Assembly (NCBI GenBank): GCA_016932375.1
Contig: JAFGDA010000174.1
Span: 1-7,060 of the forward strand
Length of the DNA: 7,060 nucleotides
DNA from: Actinomycetota bacterium
GTDB taxonomy: Bacteria; Actinomycetota; Humimicrobiia; Humimicrobiales; Humimicrobiaceae
Reading direction: 5' to 3'
The notes below the pieces were generated by a model. That model was not told where the DNA came from, did not search any database, and saw only the letters and a program-made list of their open reading frames with translations. A program made the position numbers and the translations under genes. This document shows positions 1 to 5,305 of the stretch, piece after piece (within the stretch, counting starts at the first letter, position 1; every line of letters starts with the position of its first letter).

Positions 1-17
1 GCCCGTTTTCAACGGGT
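1..17. repeat. Short perfect inverted repeat at window edge
   Basis: CCCGTT at 2-7 pairs perfectly with AACGGG at 11-16 across a 3-base loop, with a possible G-T closing pair at 1/17. On the minus strand this lies about 70 bases past the stop of the corrinoid activator gene. It could be the stem of that gene's transcription terminator. A T-tract following it on the minus strand would lie left of base 1 and cannot be seen, so the role is open. Confidence 0.4.
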
Positions 18-61
18 CAACTCCATCTACAAGCTAACGCATACAGTATTTCTGGTGTAAT

Positions 62-76
62 AAAACCCGGAGGGTT
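62..76 (-). terminator. Weak hairpin after the activator gene
   Basis: Read on the minus strand, AACCC (76-72) pairs with GGGTT (68-64) around the loop TCC, followed by TTA. An alternative, wider stem is TAAAAC at 61-66 with GTTTTA at 81-86. It starts about 10 bases past the stop codon of the gene ending at 87. The stem is short and the T run is poor, so it is at best a weak intrinsic terminator. The stronger stem at 1-17 may be the real one. Confidence 0.25.
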
Positions 77-86
77 AAAAGTTTTA

Positions 87-2030
87 CTATATCAGTTCTT
101 CCGGAGCAGGAAATTTTATACTGTCCACAAAATGATCAGTAAAACTGGGAAATACCGTAAGCTCAAGGTATTTTACCTCTTCGGCTGTCTTTTCAGCTTC
201 CTTTCTTTCGGCCATGGAAACAAGCATCATTTTTGCTCCTACCCCTGCTGCATTTCCCACCTGTCTTATATGGTTCAGGGGGACCTTTGGAAACATGCCT
301 ATATTGACTACATTTTTCGGGTCTATATATGAACCAAAGGCACCTGCAACAATGATGCGGTCTATATCCTTAAACACTATCCCTGCATTTTCCAGTAGAA
401 CTTCAATGCCTGTCCTCATGGCACCTTTTGCAAGCTGGATCTCCACTATATCCTGTTGATTTATTGAAATATCCTTATTTCCGCAGGGAAGCCCGAGATA
501 TACTTCCGGTTTTTCCTCTGCAGCTGCAGCGGAAGCCTCTCCAGCCCCGCCACCGGCTCCATCCTTATATTTTTCATTATATTCTGAAAGTATATATCTG
601 TTCTTGCCTTTTTCATCCCTGCAGACATATGCTGAATCGTTGACAAACTTTCCCCGGCTGTCTATTATTCCAACTTTTAAAAGTTCAGCCACAGAATCAA
701 GTATTCCTGAGCCGCATATCCCGACAGGTTTCTTATCCCCTATGGTCTGTATAACCGGAACAAGGTTTTCCGGGTCAATCAGGACCTTCTCAATTGCACC
801 TGGTGCAGCCCTCATCCCGTGTTTTATATGCGCGCCTTCAAAAGCCGGGCCTGAAGCAGTCGAAACACTTGTTATGTTTGAGCCGCTTTTAAGGGCAATC
901 TCGGTATTCGTCCCAATATCAAGTGCAAGCAGGTTGCCGCTCATATTCCTTATACCCGACGCAAGGATCATTGCAAGATGATCCGATCCGACAAAACCTG
1001 CAATGGGTGGAGGCAGATATATGTATGCGCCCGGGGCCAGCCTGATACCGAGCTGTTCCGCCTTGACATGCAAGGAGTCGCTTATTGCAGACACAAAAGG
1101 AGAAAGGGCAAGCTGTTTTACAGGAAGCCCCATTAAAAGATGGTGCATGGCCGTATTGGCAACTATGACCATTTCGAGTATATCGTCACTTTTTAGGCTG
1201 TTTCTCGAACATAGATCAGTAACAGATTCATTGATACGGTCAACCAGTACCCCCTTTATACGTTCCGCATTATCAGGGCCCTGTATGGCAAAATTGAGCC
1301 TGCTCATTACATCTTCCCCGAAGCTTATCTGTGGGTTCATTATCCCCATGCTGTCTATTGTCCTGCCGGATATCAGGTCCACAAGCAGAATGGCAACCTT
1401 GGTTGTCCCCAGGTCCATTGCCAGGCCAAAACATTTTTTTGTCATGTCCCCGCTCTCTATTTTTATTATCTCGCCTTCCCTGATTGTGACAGTTATTTTC
1501 CATGCCTCTTTCCTTATGATTGAAGACATTTCTTTTAACACTGAGGGATCAATATTTTTTACAGTAACCTTATATTCCTTATCCAGGGCATCCTTTAACC
1601 GGGTCATATCCGAACGAAGGTCGTTCAGTGTAGCCCTTTCAAGCTCCAGGTAATATTTTTTCACAACCGGATCGATTTTTAGAATTTTTTCTTCTCCTGT
1701 CACCTGAAGCTTTTGCTCTTCGCTTAAAGAAGAGGCGGGGATGTAGATGTTTATATCCCTGTCAAATATATGCTGGCAGGCAAGCCTTACACCATGGCTG
1801 ATCTCATCAGCGCTCAGGACCTTTTTTTCCTGGCCGGTTGGTTCAAATGCCCTGGCGTTGTCTTCGTCAAGGATTATTATGCGGCACTTGCCGCATGTAC
1901 CTTTTCCGCCGCAAACCGATTTTATGCCTATCCCGGCTTCCATGATAGCGTCGAGCCCCCTGGCAGGACTGTCAAGGATAATCCTCCGTCCGATAGGTTC
2001 TATGGAGATCTTTATCTTTTTACCCTGCAT
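87..2030 (-). CDS. RACo-family corrinoid activation protein ([2Fe-2S] ferredoxin + ASKHA ATPase, DUF4445)
   Basis: This is a probable ATP-dependent reductive activator of a corrinoid protein: it returns accidentally oxidised Co(II) to Co(I) so that methyl transfer can resume. It is cytoplasmic, 647 residues, near the family's usual length. The N-terminal ferredoxin domain (about 1-98) has Cys40, Cys46, Cys49 and Cys85 in the CX5CX2C...C pattern of plant-type [2Fe-2S] proteins. A linker (about 120-198) precedes the ASKHA ATPase fold, with phosphate motifs DLGTT (206-210) and DIGTN (371-375), GICGSG (437-442) and the late VAGAFGS motif (561-567). There is no C-terminal ferredoxin-like 4Fe-4S cysteine set, which argues against the archaeal RamA type. 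A Gly/Ala/Glu-rich stretch (490-506) looks inserted. The ATG at 2030 gives a complete ferredoxin domain; AAGGG and AAAAGG lie just upstream. The nearby fhs and folD suggest the CoFeSP of acetyl-CoA synthesis as partner. An activator for a methylamine or O-demethylase methyltransferase system is the alternative. Family is firm, partner is inferred. Confidence 0.9.
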   Translation of the reverse strand: MQGKKIKISIEPIGRRIILDSPARGLDAIMEAGIGIKSVCGGKGTCGKCRIIILDEDNARAFEPTGQEKKVLSADEISHGVRLACQHIFDRDINIYIPASSLSEEQKLQVTGEEKILKIDPVVKKYYLELERATLNDLRSDMTRLKDALDKEYKVTVKNIDPSVLKEMSSIIRKEAWKITVTIREGEIIKIESGDMTKKCFGLAMDLGTTKVAILLVDLISGRTIDSMGIMNPQISFGEDVMSRLNFAIQGPDNAERIKGVLVDRINESVTDLCSRNSLKSDDILEMVIVANTAMHHLLMGLPVKQLALSPFVSAISDSLHVKAEQLGIRLAPGAYIYLPPPIAGFVGSDHLAMILASGIRNMSGNLLALDIGTNTEIALKSGSNITSVSTASGPAFEGAHIKHGMRAAPGAIEKVLIDPENLVPVIQTIGDKKPVGICGSGILDSVAELLKVGIIDSRGKFVNDSAYVCRDEKGKNRYILSEYNEKYKDGAGGGAGEASAAAAEEKPEVYLGLPCGNKDISINQQDIVEIQLAKGAMRTGIEVLLENAGIVFKDIDRIIVAGAFGSYIDPKNVVNIGMFPKVPLNHIRQVGNAAGVGAKMMLVSMAERKEAEKTAEEVKYLELTVFPSFTDHFVDSIKFPAPEELI

Positions 2031-2105
2031 AACCTTTTACTTCCCTTCTATTGGTATTTAAACAATAATTTTTTTTAAAAACCAGGCTTTAAATACAATT
2101 AAATG

Positions 2106-2114
2106 ATTATAGCA
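2106..2114 (-). promoter_or_regulatory. Extended -10 element, proximal promoter of the activator gene
   Basis: On the minus strand the bases read TGCTATAAT, a perfect extended -10 (TGN-TATAAT). The region 17-18 bases upstream (about 2129-2135) has only a poor -35 match, which an extended -10 tolerates. Transcription would start near 2099, giving a leader of about 70 bases before the ATG at 2030. Confidence 0.5.
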
Positions 2115-2211
2115 CTTTATTCCTTAAATTCTTCAGTCATGACATATTTTTTTATAACCTAATTGTAAAAAATATATATGCCAGTTAAATCCAGAAACTG
2201 CATACATCCCT

Positions 2212-2220
2212 ATTATAGCA
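2212..2220 (-). promoter_or_regulatory. Second extended -10 element, distal promoter candidate for the activator gene
   Basis: The same nine bases, TGCTATAAT on the minus strand, recur 106 bases upstream of the proximal copy. A TTATCA element (2233-2238) lies 15 bases further upstream, a little close for a -35. It could be a second start site with a leader of about 175 bases, or a chance match in AT-rich DNA. Confidence 0.3.
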
Positions 2221-2357
2221 TCATGGATTCCTTGATAATTACAAAATAGTATGGCTAACAAGGGATTTTAATATCGAACTGCAAGATAAAACTGAATATA
2301 CTCAAAATCTATTTGTATTTAATATGTATCATTAATAAAAATTGCACTAAAAATAAT

Positions 2358-2386
2358 TTCAAAATATCATAATATTGCGTTATAAT
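2358..2386 (+). promoter_or_regulatory. Sigma-70 type promoter of the BlaI/M56 operon
   Basis: TTCAAA (2358-2363, 4 of 6 to the -35 consensus) is separated by exactly 17 bases from a perfect TATAAT (2381-2386). Transcription would begin near 2393, giving a leader of about 110 bases before the repressor gene. The palindrome at 2413-2427 lies about 20-35 bases after the predicted start, a fit position for a repressor that blocks its own transcription. Confidence 0.5.
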
Positions 2387-2412
2387 ATAAGTACATAAAT
2401 GAATTTGATTTT

Positions 2413-2427
2413 TACTAAAAAATAGTA
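2413..2427. promoter_or_regulatory. Candidate operator palindrome of the BlaI-like repressor
   Basis: TACTA (2413-2417) and TAGTA (2423-2427) form a perfect inverted repeat around AAAAA, centred at 2420. BlaI/MecI-type repressors bind short dyads as dimers; the classical core is TACA/TGTA, so this resembles but does not equal it. A smaller related dyad, CTATTTTAG, lies at 2442-2450. Assignment rests on position and symmetry only. Confidence 0.35.
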
Positions 2428-2486
2428 TAGAGTATCTCAGGCTATTTTAGTTTTTATTTATATTTGATAATGAAAGGGTTTTAAAA

Positions 2487-2501
2487 AGGAGGGCTGGTGA
2501 T
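2487..2501 (+). promoter_or_regulatory. Ribosome binding site deciding the repressor start
   Basis: AGGAGGG (2487-2493) is followed by GGTGAT (2496-2501), the 3' part of the full anti-SD complement. A GTG at 2497 lies only 4 bases after GGAGG and inside GGTGAT. The ATG at 2506 stands 4 bases after GGTGAT. The same GGTGAT plus 4 bases arrangement precedes the likely folD start. This favours ATG 2506, although it is 13 bases from GGAGG. Confidence 0.5.
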
Positions 2502-2505
2502 AAAA

Positions 2506-2940
2506 ATGGCTAAGGATGACACCAAGAAAAAATCCGAGGAAATCGGGATAAACGGCCTTAACAGCATAAGCAACCTTGAGGCCGAGATAATGAAGATTGT
2601 ATGGGAAAAAGGCAGGGTGACAGTAAGGGAAGTACATGAAAACATGCTGAGGAAAGAGATAGAAAAAAAGGAGCACGGCTTTATACCCTATACAACAGTT
2701 ATGTCTACAATGACTACTCTTGCTGAAAAAAACCTCCTGAACCAGGATAAAACAGCAAAGACATATATATACTCAGCTGCTGTAGACAAAAAAGAACTAT
2801 CAAAAAGTATCATCAGGTCGGTTTCCGAAAAACTGCTTGAAGACAGCACGAGCGGCATGGTTTCAAAGTTCCTGTCCGATCCAAAAAATATTACTGTAAA
2901 AGGCATTGAAAAATTATTAAATGAAATAGACAAATCTTGA
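2506..2940 (+). CDS. BlaI/MecI/CopY-family winged-helix repressor
   Basis: This is a probable dimeric DNA-binding repressor of 144 residues from ATG 2506 (147 from GTG 2497). After a charged N-terminal tail of about 20 residues, longer than in BlaI or MecI, the family core begins with ISNLEAEIMKIVW (21-33). The recognition helix region is YTTVMSTMTTLAEKNLL (62-78), followed by the wing and YIYSAAVDKKEL (87-98). The C-terminal dimerisation part contains MVSKFL (118-123); by alignment from memory its Lys121-Phe122 pair sits where staphylococcal BlaI is cut (Asn-Phe). The gene is first in a two-gene operon with an M56 protease 26 bases downstream, the standard arrangement in which the protease relieves repression. 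It is probably autoregulated through the dyad at 2413-2427. No beta-lactamase or penicillin-binding protein gene is present, so the regulon is unknown and no bla name is given. Copper sensing as in CopY is unlikely: no CxC pair is seen. Confidence 0.92.
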   Translation: MAKDDTKKKSEEIGINGLNSISNLEAEIMKIVWEKGRVTVREVHENMLRKEIEKKEHGFIPYTTVMSTMTTLAEKNLLNQDKTAKTYIYSAAVDKKELSKSIIRSVSEKLLEDSTSGMVSKFLSDPKNITVKGIEKLLNEIDKS

Positions 2941-2950
2941 AATAGATTTG
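2931..2950 (+). terminator. Hairpin with T-rich tail between repressor and protease genes (attenuator candidate)
   Basis: CAAATCT (2931-2937) pairs perfectly with AGATTTG (2944-2950); the repressor stop codon TGA (2938-2940) is in the 6-base loop. The tail 2951-2965 is GTTA followed by two runs of five T split by an A. It resembles an AT-rich, leaky intrinsic terminator that would lower expression of the protease relative to the repressor. Ribosomes finishing the first gene would cover the stem and could modulate it. Confidence 0.35.
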
Positions 2951-2966
2951 GTTATTTTTATTTTTC

Positions 2967-4046
2967 ATGTTTATTATAGACATATTAAGTGGTTACATAC
3001 TGCCGGTCATCTATGAAAGTATGGTAAGCCTTGTAATTGTTCTTATGTTCCTGTTCGTATTCAGGATCAAGGATTCAAATATGAGGATACTTTTCTTTTT
3101 CGTTCCGCTCATCAAACCTTTTTTTGTAATTGCAGAAAAAGTGGATCTCGATCCAGCCAATTTCCCAAACAGGGAAATAATTACAGGAATAAGGTTCCCT
3201 GACCCTAACAGTATGATAAACCTTGGTTCAAGCAGGGCGCCTTTTTATGAGGTCATTTCAACAGACATGAACTACCTCTACCTTTTAGTAACTGTTTCAG
3301 TAGTTCTATTAATACTCCTTGTCAGATGGATAATCCTTGCAATGTTTTACAGGCACCTTGCCTATGAGGAAAAGGTATCGCATCATGATGTACCGGATAT
3401 TTACAATATAATATATGATTACACCTCAAGGATAAAAACTAAGATACCGGATGTAAGCCTGACTCACAGGAACATAAGGTCGCCATTCATAGTAGGGATC
3501 CTGCGCTGTACCATGGTCATTTCCCCACGCTTGATAGAATGTTTAAGCATTGAAGAAAAAGAGACTGTAATACATCACGAATTATCACATATAAAGAGAA
3601 ATGACAACCTTACGGGATGGTTTGCATTAATTTTAAGGGATCTTTTATTCTTCAATCCTTTTGCCTATATGGCATTTTTCCTTATTAAAAACGAGCAGGA
3701 GAAAGACTGCGATAAATTGATGCTCAGGTACTCGGGGAAAAGTGCAAAAGAAATTGCCAGGAATATTTTGAATGCCATTCTAAAGATAAAATCGACTGCT
3801 GCCAAAACCGGTCAGTACCCGGATCCAGGTGGAATTGCAAACAACTTTACCGGGTCTGCACCACTGTATTTTTTTAACTTTAAAATATTAAGAAACAGGA
3901 TAAACCTCATACTCAGCACAGACCCTTCAAGAATCTACAGCAGGCCATTCCCAAGGATTATTATGGTTATGTTCTTCATAATACTGCTTGTCCTGCAGGT
4001 AGTCATGGTTATAAGGTTTGACAACCTTATTATATTCCTGCGGTAA
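2967..4046 (+). CDS. M56-family (BlaR1/MecR1-like) membrane metallopeptidase without sensor domain
   Basis: This is a probable zinc-dependent integral-membrane protease that inactivates the repressor encoded just upstream when a signal arrives. It has 359 residues. Hydrophobic segments lie at about 10-32, 41-56, 103-127 and 331-349, with another hydrophobic stretch at 217-240 inside the catalytic part. The zinc motif is HELSH (204-208) in the family context VIHHELSHIKRND. Glu245, in the EKDCD motif (245-249), is the likely third ligand. SPFIVGILR (172-180) also matches the family. BlaR1 and MecR1 have about 585 residues, with a penicillin-binding sensor after the last membrane helix. This protein ends ten residues after that helix, and no coding remnant of a sensor follows. 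The ATG at 2967 is the only usable start, because an in-frame stop lies at 2943-2945; no ribosome binding site precedes it. Family and catalysis are clear; the signal and substrate are inferred. Confidence 0.88.
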   Translation: MFIIDILSGYILPVIYESMVSLVIVLMFLFVFRIKDSNMRILFFFVPLIKPFFVIAEKVDLDPANFPNREIITGIRFPDPNSMINLGSSRAPFYEVISTDMNYLYLLVTVSVVLLILLVRWIILAMFYRHLAYEEKVSHHDVPDIYNIIYDYTSRIKTKIPDVSLTHRNIRSPFIVGILRCTMVISPRLIECLSIEEKETVIHHELSHIKRNDNLTGWFALILRDLLFFNPFAYMAFFLIKNEQEKDCDKLMLRYSGKSAKEIARNILNAILKIKSTAAKTGQYPDPGGIANNFTGSAPLYFFNFKILRNRINLILSTDPSRIYSRPFPRIIMVMFFIILLVLQVVMVIRFDNLIIFLR

Positions 4047-4058
4047 AACCTCTTATAT

Positions 4059-4084
4059 AAAAGCCTTGGTTACAGGACTTTTTT
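4059..4084. terminator. Bidirectional terminator between convergent M56 and folD genes
   Basis: AAAAG-CCT (4059-4066) pairs with AGG-A-CTTTT (4074-4082), with one bulged A at 4077 and a 7-base loop. On the plus strand the stem runs into six T (4079-4084), 13 bases after the M56 stop codon. On the minus strand the same stem ends in CTTTT followed by ATATAAG, so it may also stop leftward transcription from folD, about 100 bases past its stop. Confidence 0.45.
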
Positions 4085-4185
4085 ATTCTGATATCCTGTT
4101 CATGTTGCAGATTAAATGCCAACCGCCTTCCGCTATTCCTGAATGCAGCATGGAAACAAAACAATAGAACCCCTCCAGGTGTTTA

Positions 4186-5109
4186 CTATTTTATGCCCAT
4201 CAGGTTTTTGGCAGCTTTCAGGGTATTGCTGAGAAGCATTGCAATGGTCATGGGTCCCACCCCTCCGGGTACCGGTGAGATATGGCTGGCCTTTGGTTCC
4301 ACTGCAAGGAAGTCAACATCACCTATAAGGGTTGCGCCTTTCTTTTCAAAGTCTTCCTTTCTCCACTCAAGGAGGCCGGGACTGGCTTTGTCTTTTGTTA
4401 TCCTGTTTATTCCAACATCTATTACAACCGCACCTTCCTTGACCATATCCCCTTTAATAAGGTAAGGTACGCCGGTAGCAACTATAAGAAGGTCGGCATT
4501 AACCGTATGCATCTTAAGGTCGGCTGTCTCTATGTGGCATATTGTCACCGTAGCCCATTCGTTTAAAAGAAGCAGGCTGGTAGGCTTCCCCACTATTTCG
4601 CTATGACCCACCATCACGGCATTCATACCCTTGAGGTTTATCTTTTCCCTTTTCAACATCTCTATTATTCCCGAAGGAGTTGCAGGAGCAAGACATTCCT
4701 GCTGGGATACGAGTTTACCCATATTAACCGGATGGAAACCATCAACATCCTTTTCCGGCAGGATGGCCTGAAGCACCCTGTCCTTGTCTACCTGTTCCGG
4801 AAGCGGGAGCTGCACAAGTATTCCATGTATTTCAGGGTTATTATTCAGCCTGTCTATTTCCTTCAGGACATCTTCAGTGGAGACAGTATCTTCCATCTTT
4901 ATTGACTCGGACTTGATTCCCACTTCTTCACAGCCCCTCTGCTTGCTGCCCACATATACTTTTGAAGCCGGGTTTTCCCCGACAAGTATAACTGACAGCC
5001 CCGGGACTTTCCCGGTTGATTGCTTTATCTTTTTTACTTCTTCCTTAACCTCGTTTTTTATATCCTGTGAGATTTTTGTTCCATCAATTAGCTTTGCTAT
5101 TTTAATCAC
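4186..5109 (-). CDS. folD: Bifunctional methylene-THF dehydrogenase / methenyl-THF cyclohydrolase FolD
   Basis: This cytoplasmic enzyme interconverts 10-formyl-THF, 5,10-methenyl-THF and 5,10-methylene-THF. Residue numbers run from GTG 5109 (307 residues). The N-terminal catalytic half has PASKVYVGSK (47-56) with Tyr52 and Lys56, GILVQLPLP (96-104) with Gln100, and KDVDGF (120-125) with the family Asp at 123. The Rossmann half has VGHSEIVGKP (167-176), and PVPGGVGPMT (279-288) closes the fold. Two features are odd. His169 and Ile193/Glu194 replace the Arg and Ser/Lys that usually contact the NADP 2'-phosphate, hinting at NAD use. There is also an insert of about 18 residues between INR (234-236) and GDVDF (263-267), which explains the length over the usual 280-300. 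The GTG lies inside the ribosome binding site; homologues usually begin at the residue equivalent to Ile4 (ATA, 5098-5100), which is probably the real start. It lies 196 bases after fhs on the same strand. Confidence 0.95.
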   Translation of the reverse strand: MIKIAKLIDGTKISQDIKNEVKEEVKKIKQSTGKVPGLSVILVGENPASKVYVGSKQRGCEEVGIKSESIKMEDTVSTEDVLKEIDRLNNNPEIHGILVQLPLPEQVDKDRVLQAILPEKDVDGFHPVNMGKLVSQQECLAPATPSGIIEMLKREKINLKGMNAVMVGHSEIVGKPTSLLLLNEWATVTICHIETADLKMHTVNADLLIVATGVPYLIKGDMVKEGAVVIDVGINRITKDKASPGLLEWRKEDFEKKGATLIGDVDFLAVEPKASHISPVPGGVGPMTIAMLLSNTLKAAKNLMGIK

Positions 5110-5114
5110 CCCTT
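5105..5114 (-). promoter_or_regulatory. Ribosome binding site of folD, implying an ATA start
   Basis: On the minus strand AAGGGGTGAT (5114-5105) matches the anti-SD complement AAGGAGGTGAT with one base missing. The only standard start codon, GTG at 5109-5107, is buried in it. Four bases after GGTGAT comes ATA (5100-5098), at the position where the BlaI-like gene has ATG after an almost identical stretch. Confidence 0.6.
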
Positions 5115-5139
5115 CTTTTTATTTTTTAACAATCCTGCA

Positions 5140-5165
5140 TATATATAAAACGATCTTTATATATA
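5140..5165. repeat. All-AT palindrome in the folD leader
   Basis: Ten bases at 5140-5149 pair perfectly with 5156-5165 around the loop ACGATC. All ten pairs are A-T. It lies 30-55 bases upstream of folD. On the minus strand several TATA-like hexamers overlap it, so it may hold the folD promoter or be an mRNA leader structure. No clean -35/-10 pair could be chosen. Confidence 0.5.
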
Positions 5166-5266
5166 AATCCCTTTTTTATAATCTTTCAGGCATCTATGCG
5201 CCTTTTTACTAATTACATACCATTCACGGAAACCTTATAACCATCATCTCTATTGGCATCAGTTAA

Positions 5267-5285
5267 CCACGTAAAAAGAACGTGG
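5267..5285 (-). other. Perfect hairpin just after fhs
   Basis: CCACGT (5267-5272) pairs with ACGTGG (5280-5285) across a 7-base loop, 20 bases past the fhs stop codon. On the minus strand the stem is followed by TTAAC rather than a T run, so it is not a classical intrinsic terminator. It may protect the fhs mRNA 3' end or mark an fhs-folD processing point. The rest of the 5110-5305 spacer holds no gene that I can support. Confidence 0.45.
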
Positions 5286-5305
5286 AACCCTGCACTGCCT
5301 GGTTA

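Larger units (their letters stand above)
2041..2496. other. AT-rich divergent control region between activator and repressor genes
   Basis: This spacer of about 460 bases has no supportable gene. It holds leftward promoter-like motifs for the corrinoid activator (2106-2114 and 2212-2220), a rightward promoter for the BlaI-like gene (2358-2386) and a palindrome (2413-2427). An AT-only inverted repeat is also visible: ATATTTTTT at 2144-2152 against AAAAAATAT at 2167-2175, with a 14-base loop. The 10-mer AAAATAGTAT occurs twice, at 2243-2252 and 2419-2428. The longest ATG frame checked by eye (2178-2249, 23 codons) has no ribosome binding site. Confidence 0.7.

Noticed and set aside
1003..1653. 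Long plus-strand open frame of 216 codons opposite the corrinoid activator
   Set aside because: It is antisense to conserved ferredoxin/ASKHA coding sequence, its protein resembles no family I know, and the motifs of the minus-strand gene explain the region. The same holds for the other frames within 132-2078.
2178..2249. Small 23-codon ATG frame in the divergent spacer
   Set aside because: There is no purine-rich site upstream, the composition is that of AT-rich spacer, and it overlaps a promoter-like motif.
2967..4046. Calling the pair blaI/blaR1 as a beta-lactam resistance system
   Set aside because: The sensor domain is absent and no beta-lactamase or PBP gene is in the window.
4030..4164. 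Minus-strand 44-codon TTG frame after folD
   Set aside because: Despite a good ribosome binding site it has a weak start, runs through the terminator hairpin and overlaps the end of the M56 gene; the peptide resembles nothing known.
5189..5207. GGC...GCC stem followed by five T on the plus strand as a terminator
   Set aside because: Only three solid pairs form, an A-C mismatch breaks the stem, and no plus-strand gene ends there.
5110..5305. Tetrahydrofolate riboswitch before folD
   Set aside because: The conserved paired and pseudoknot elements of the THF riboswitch could not be matched by eye; only simple hairpins are visible.
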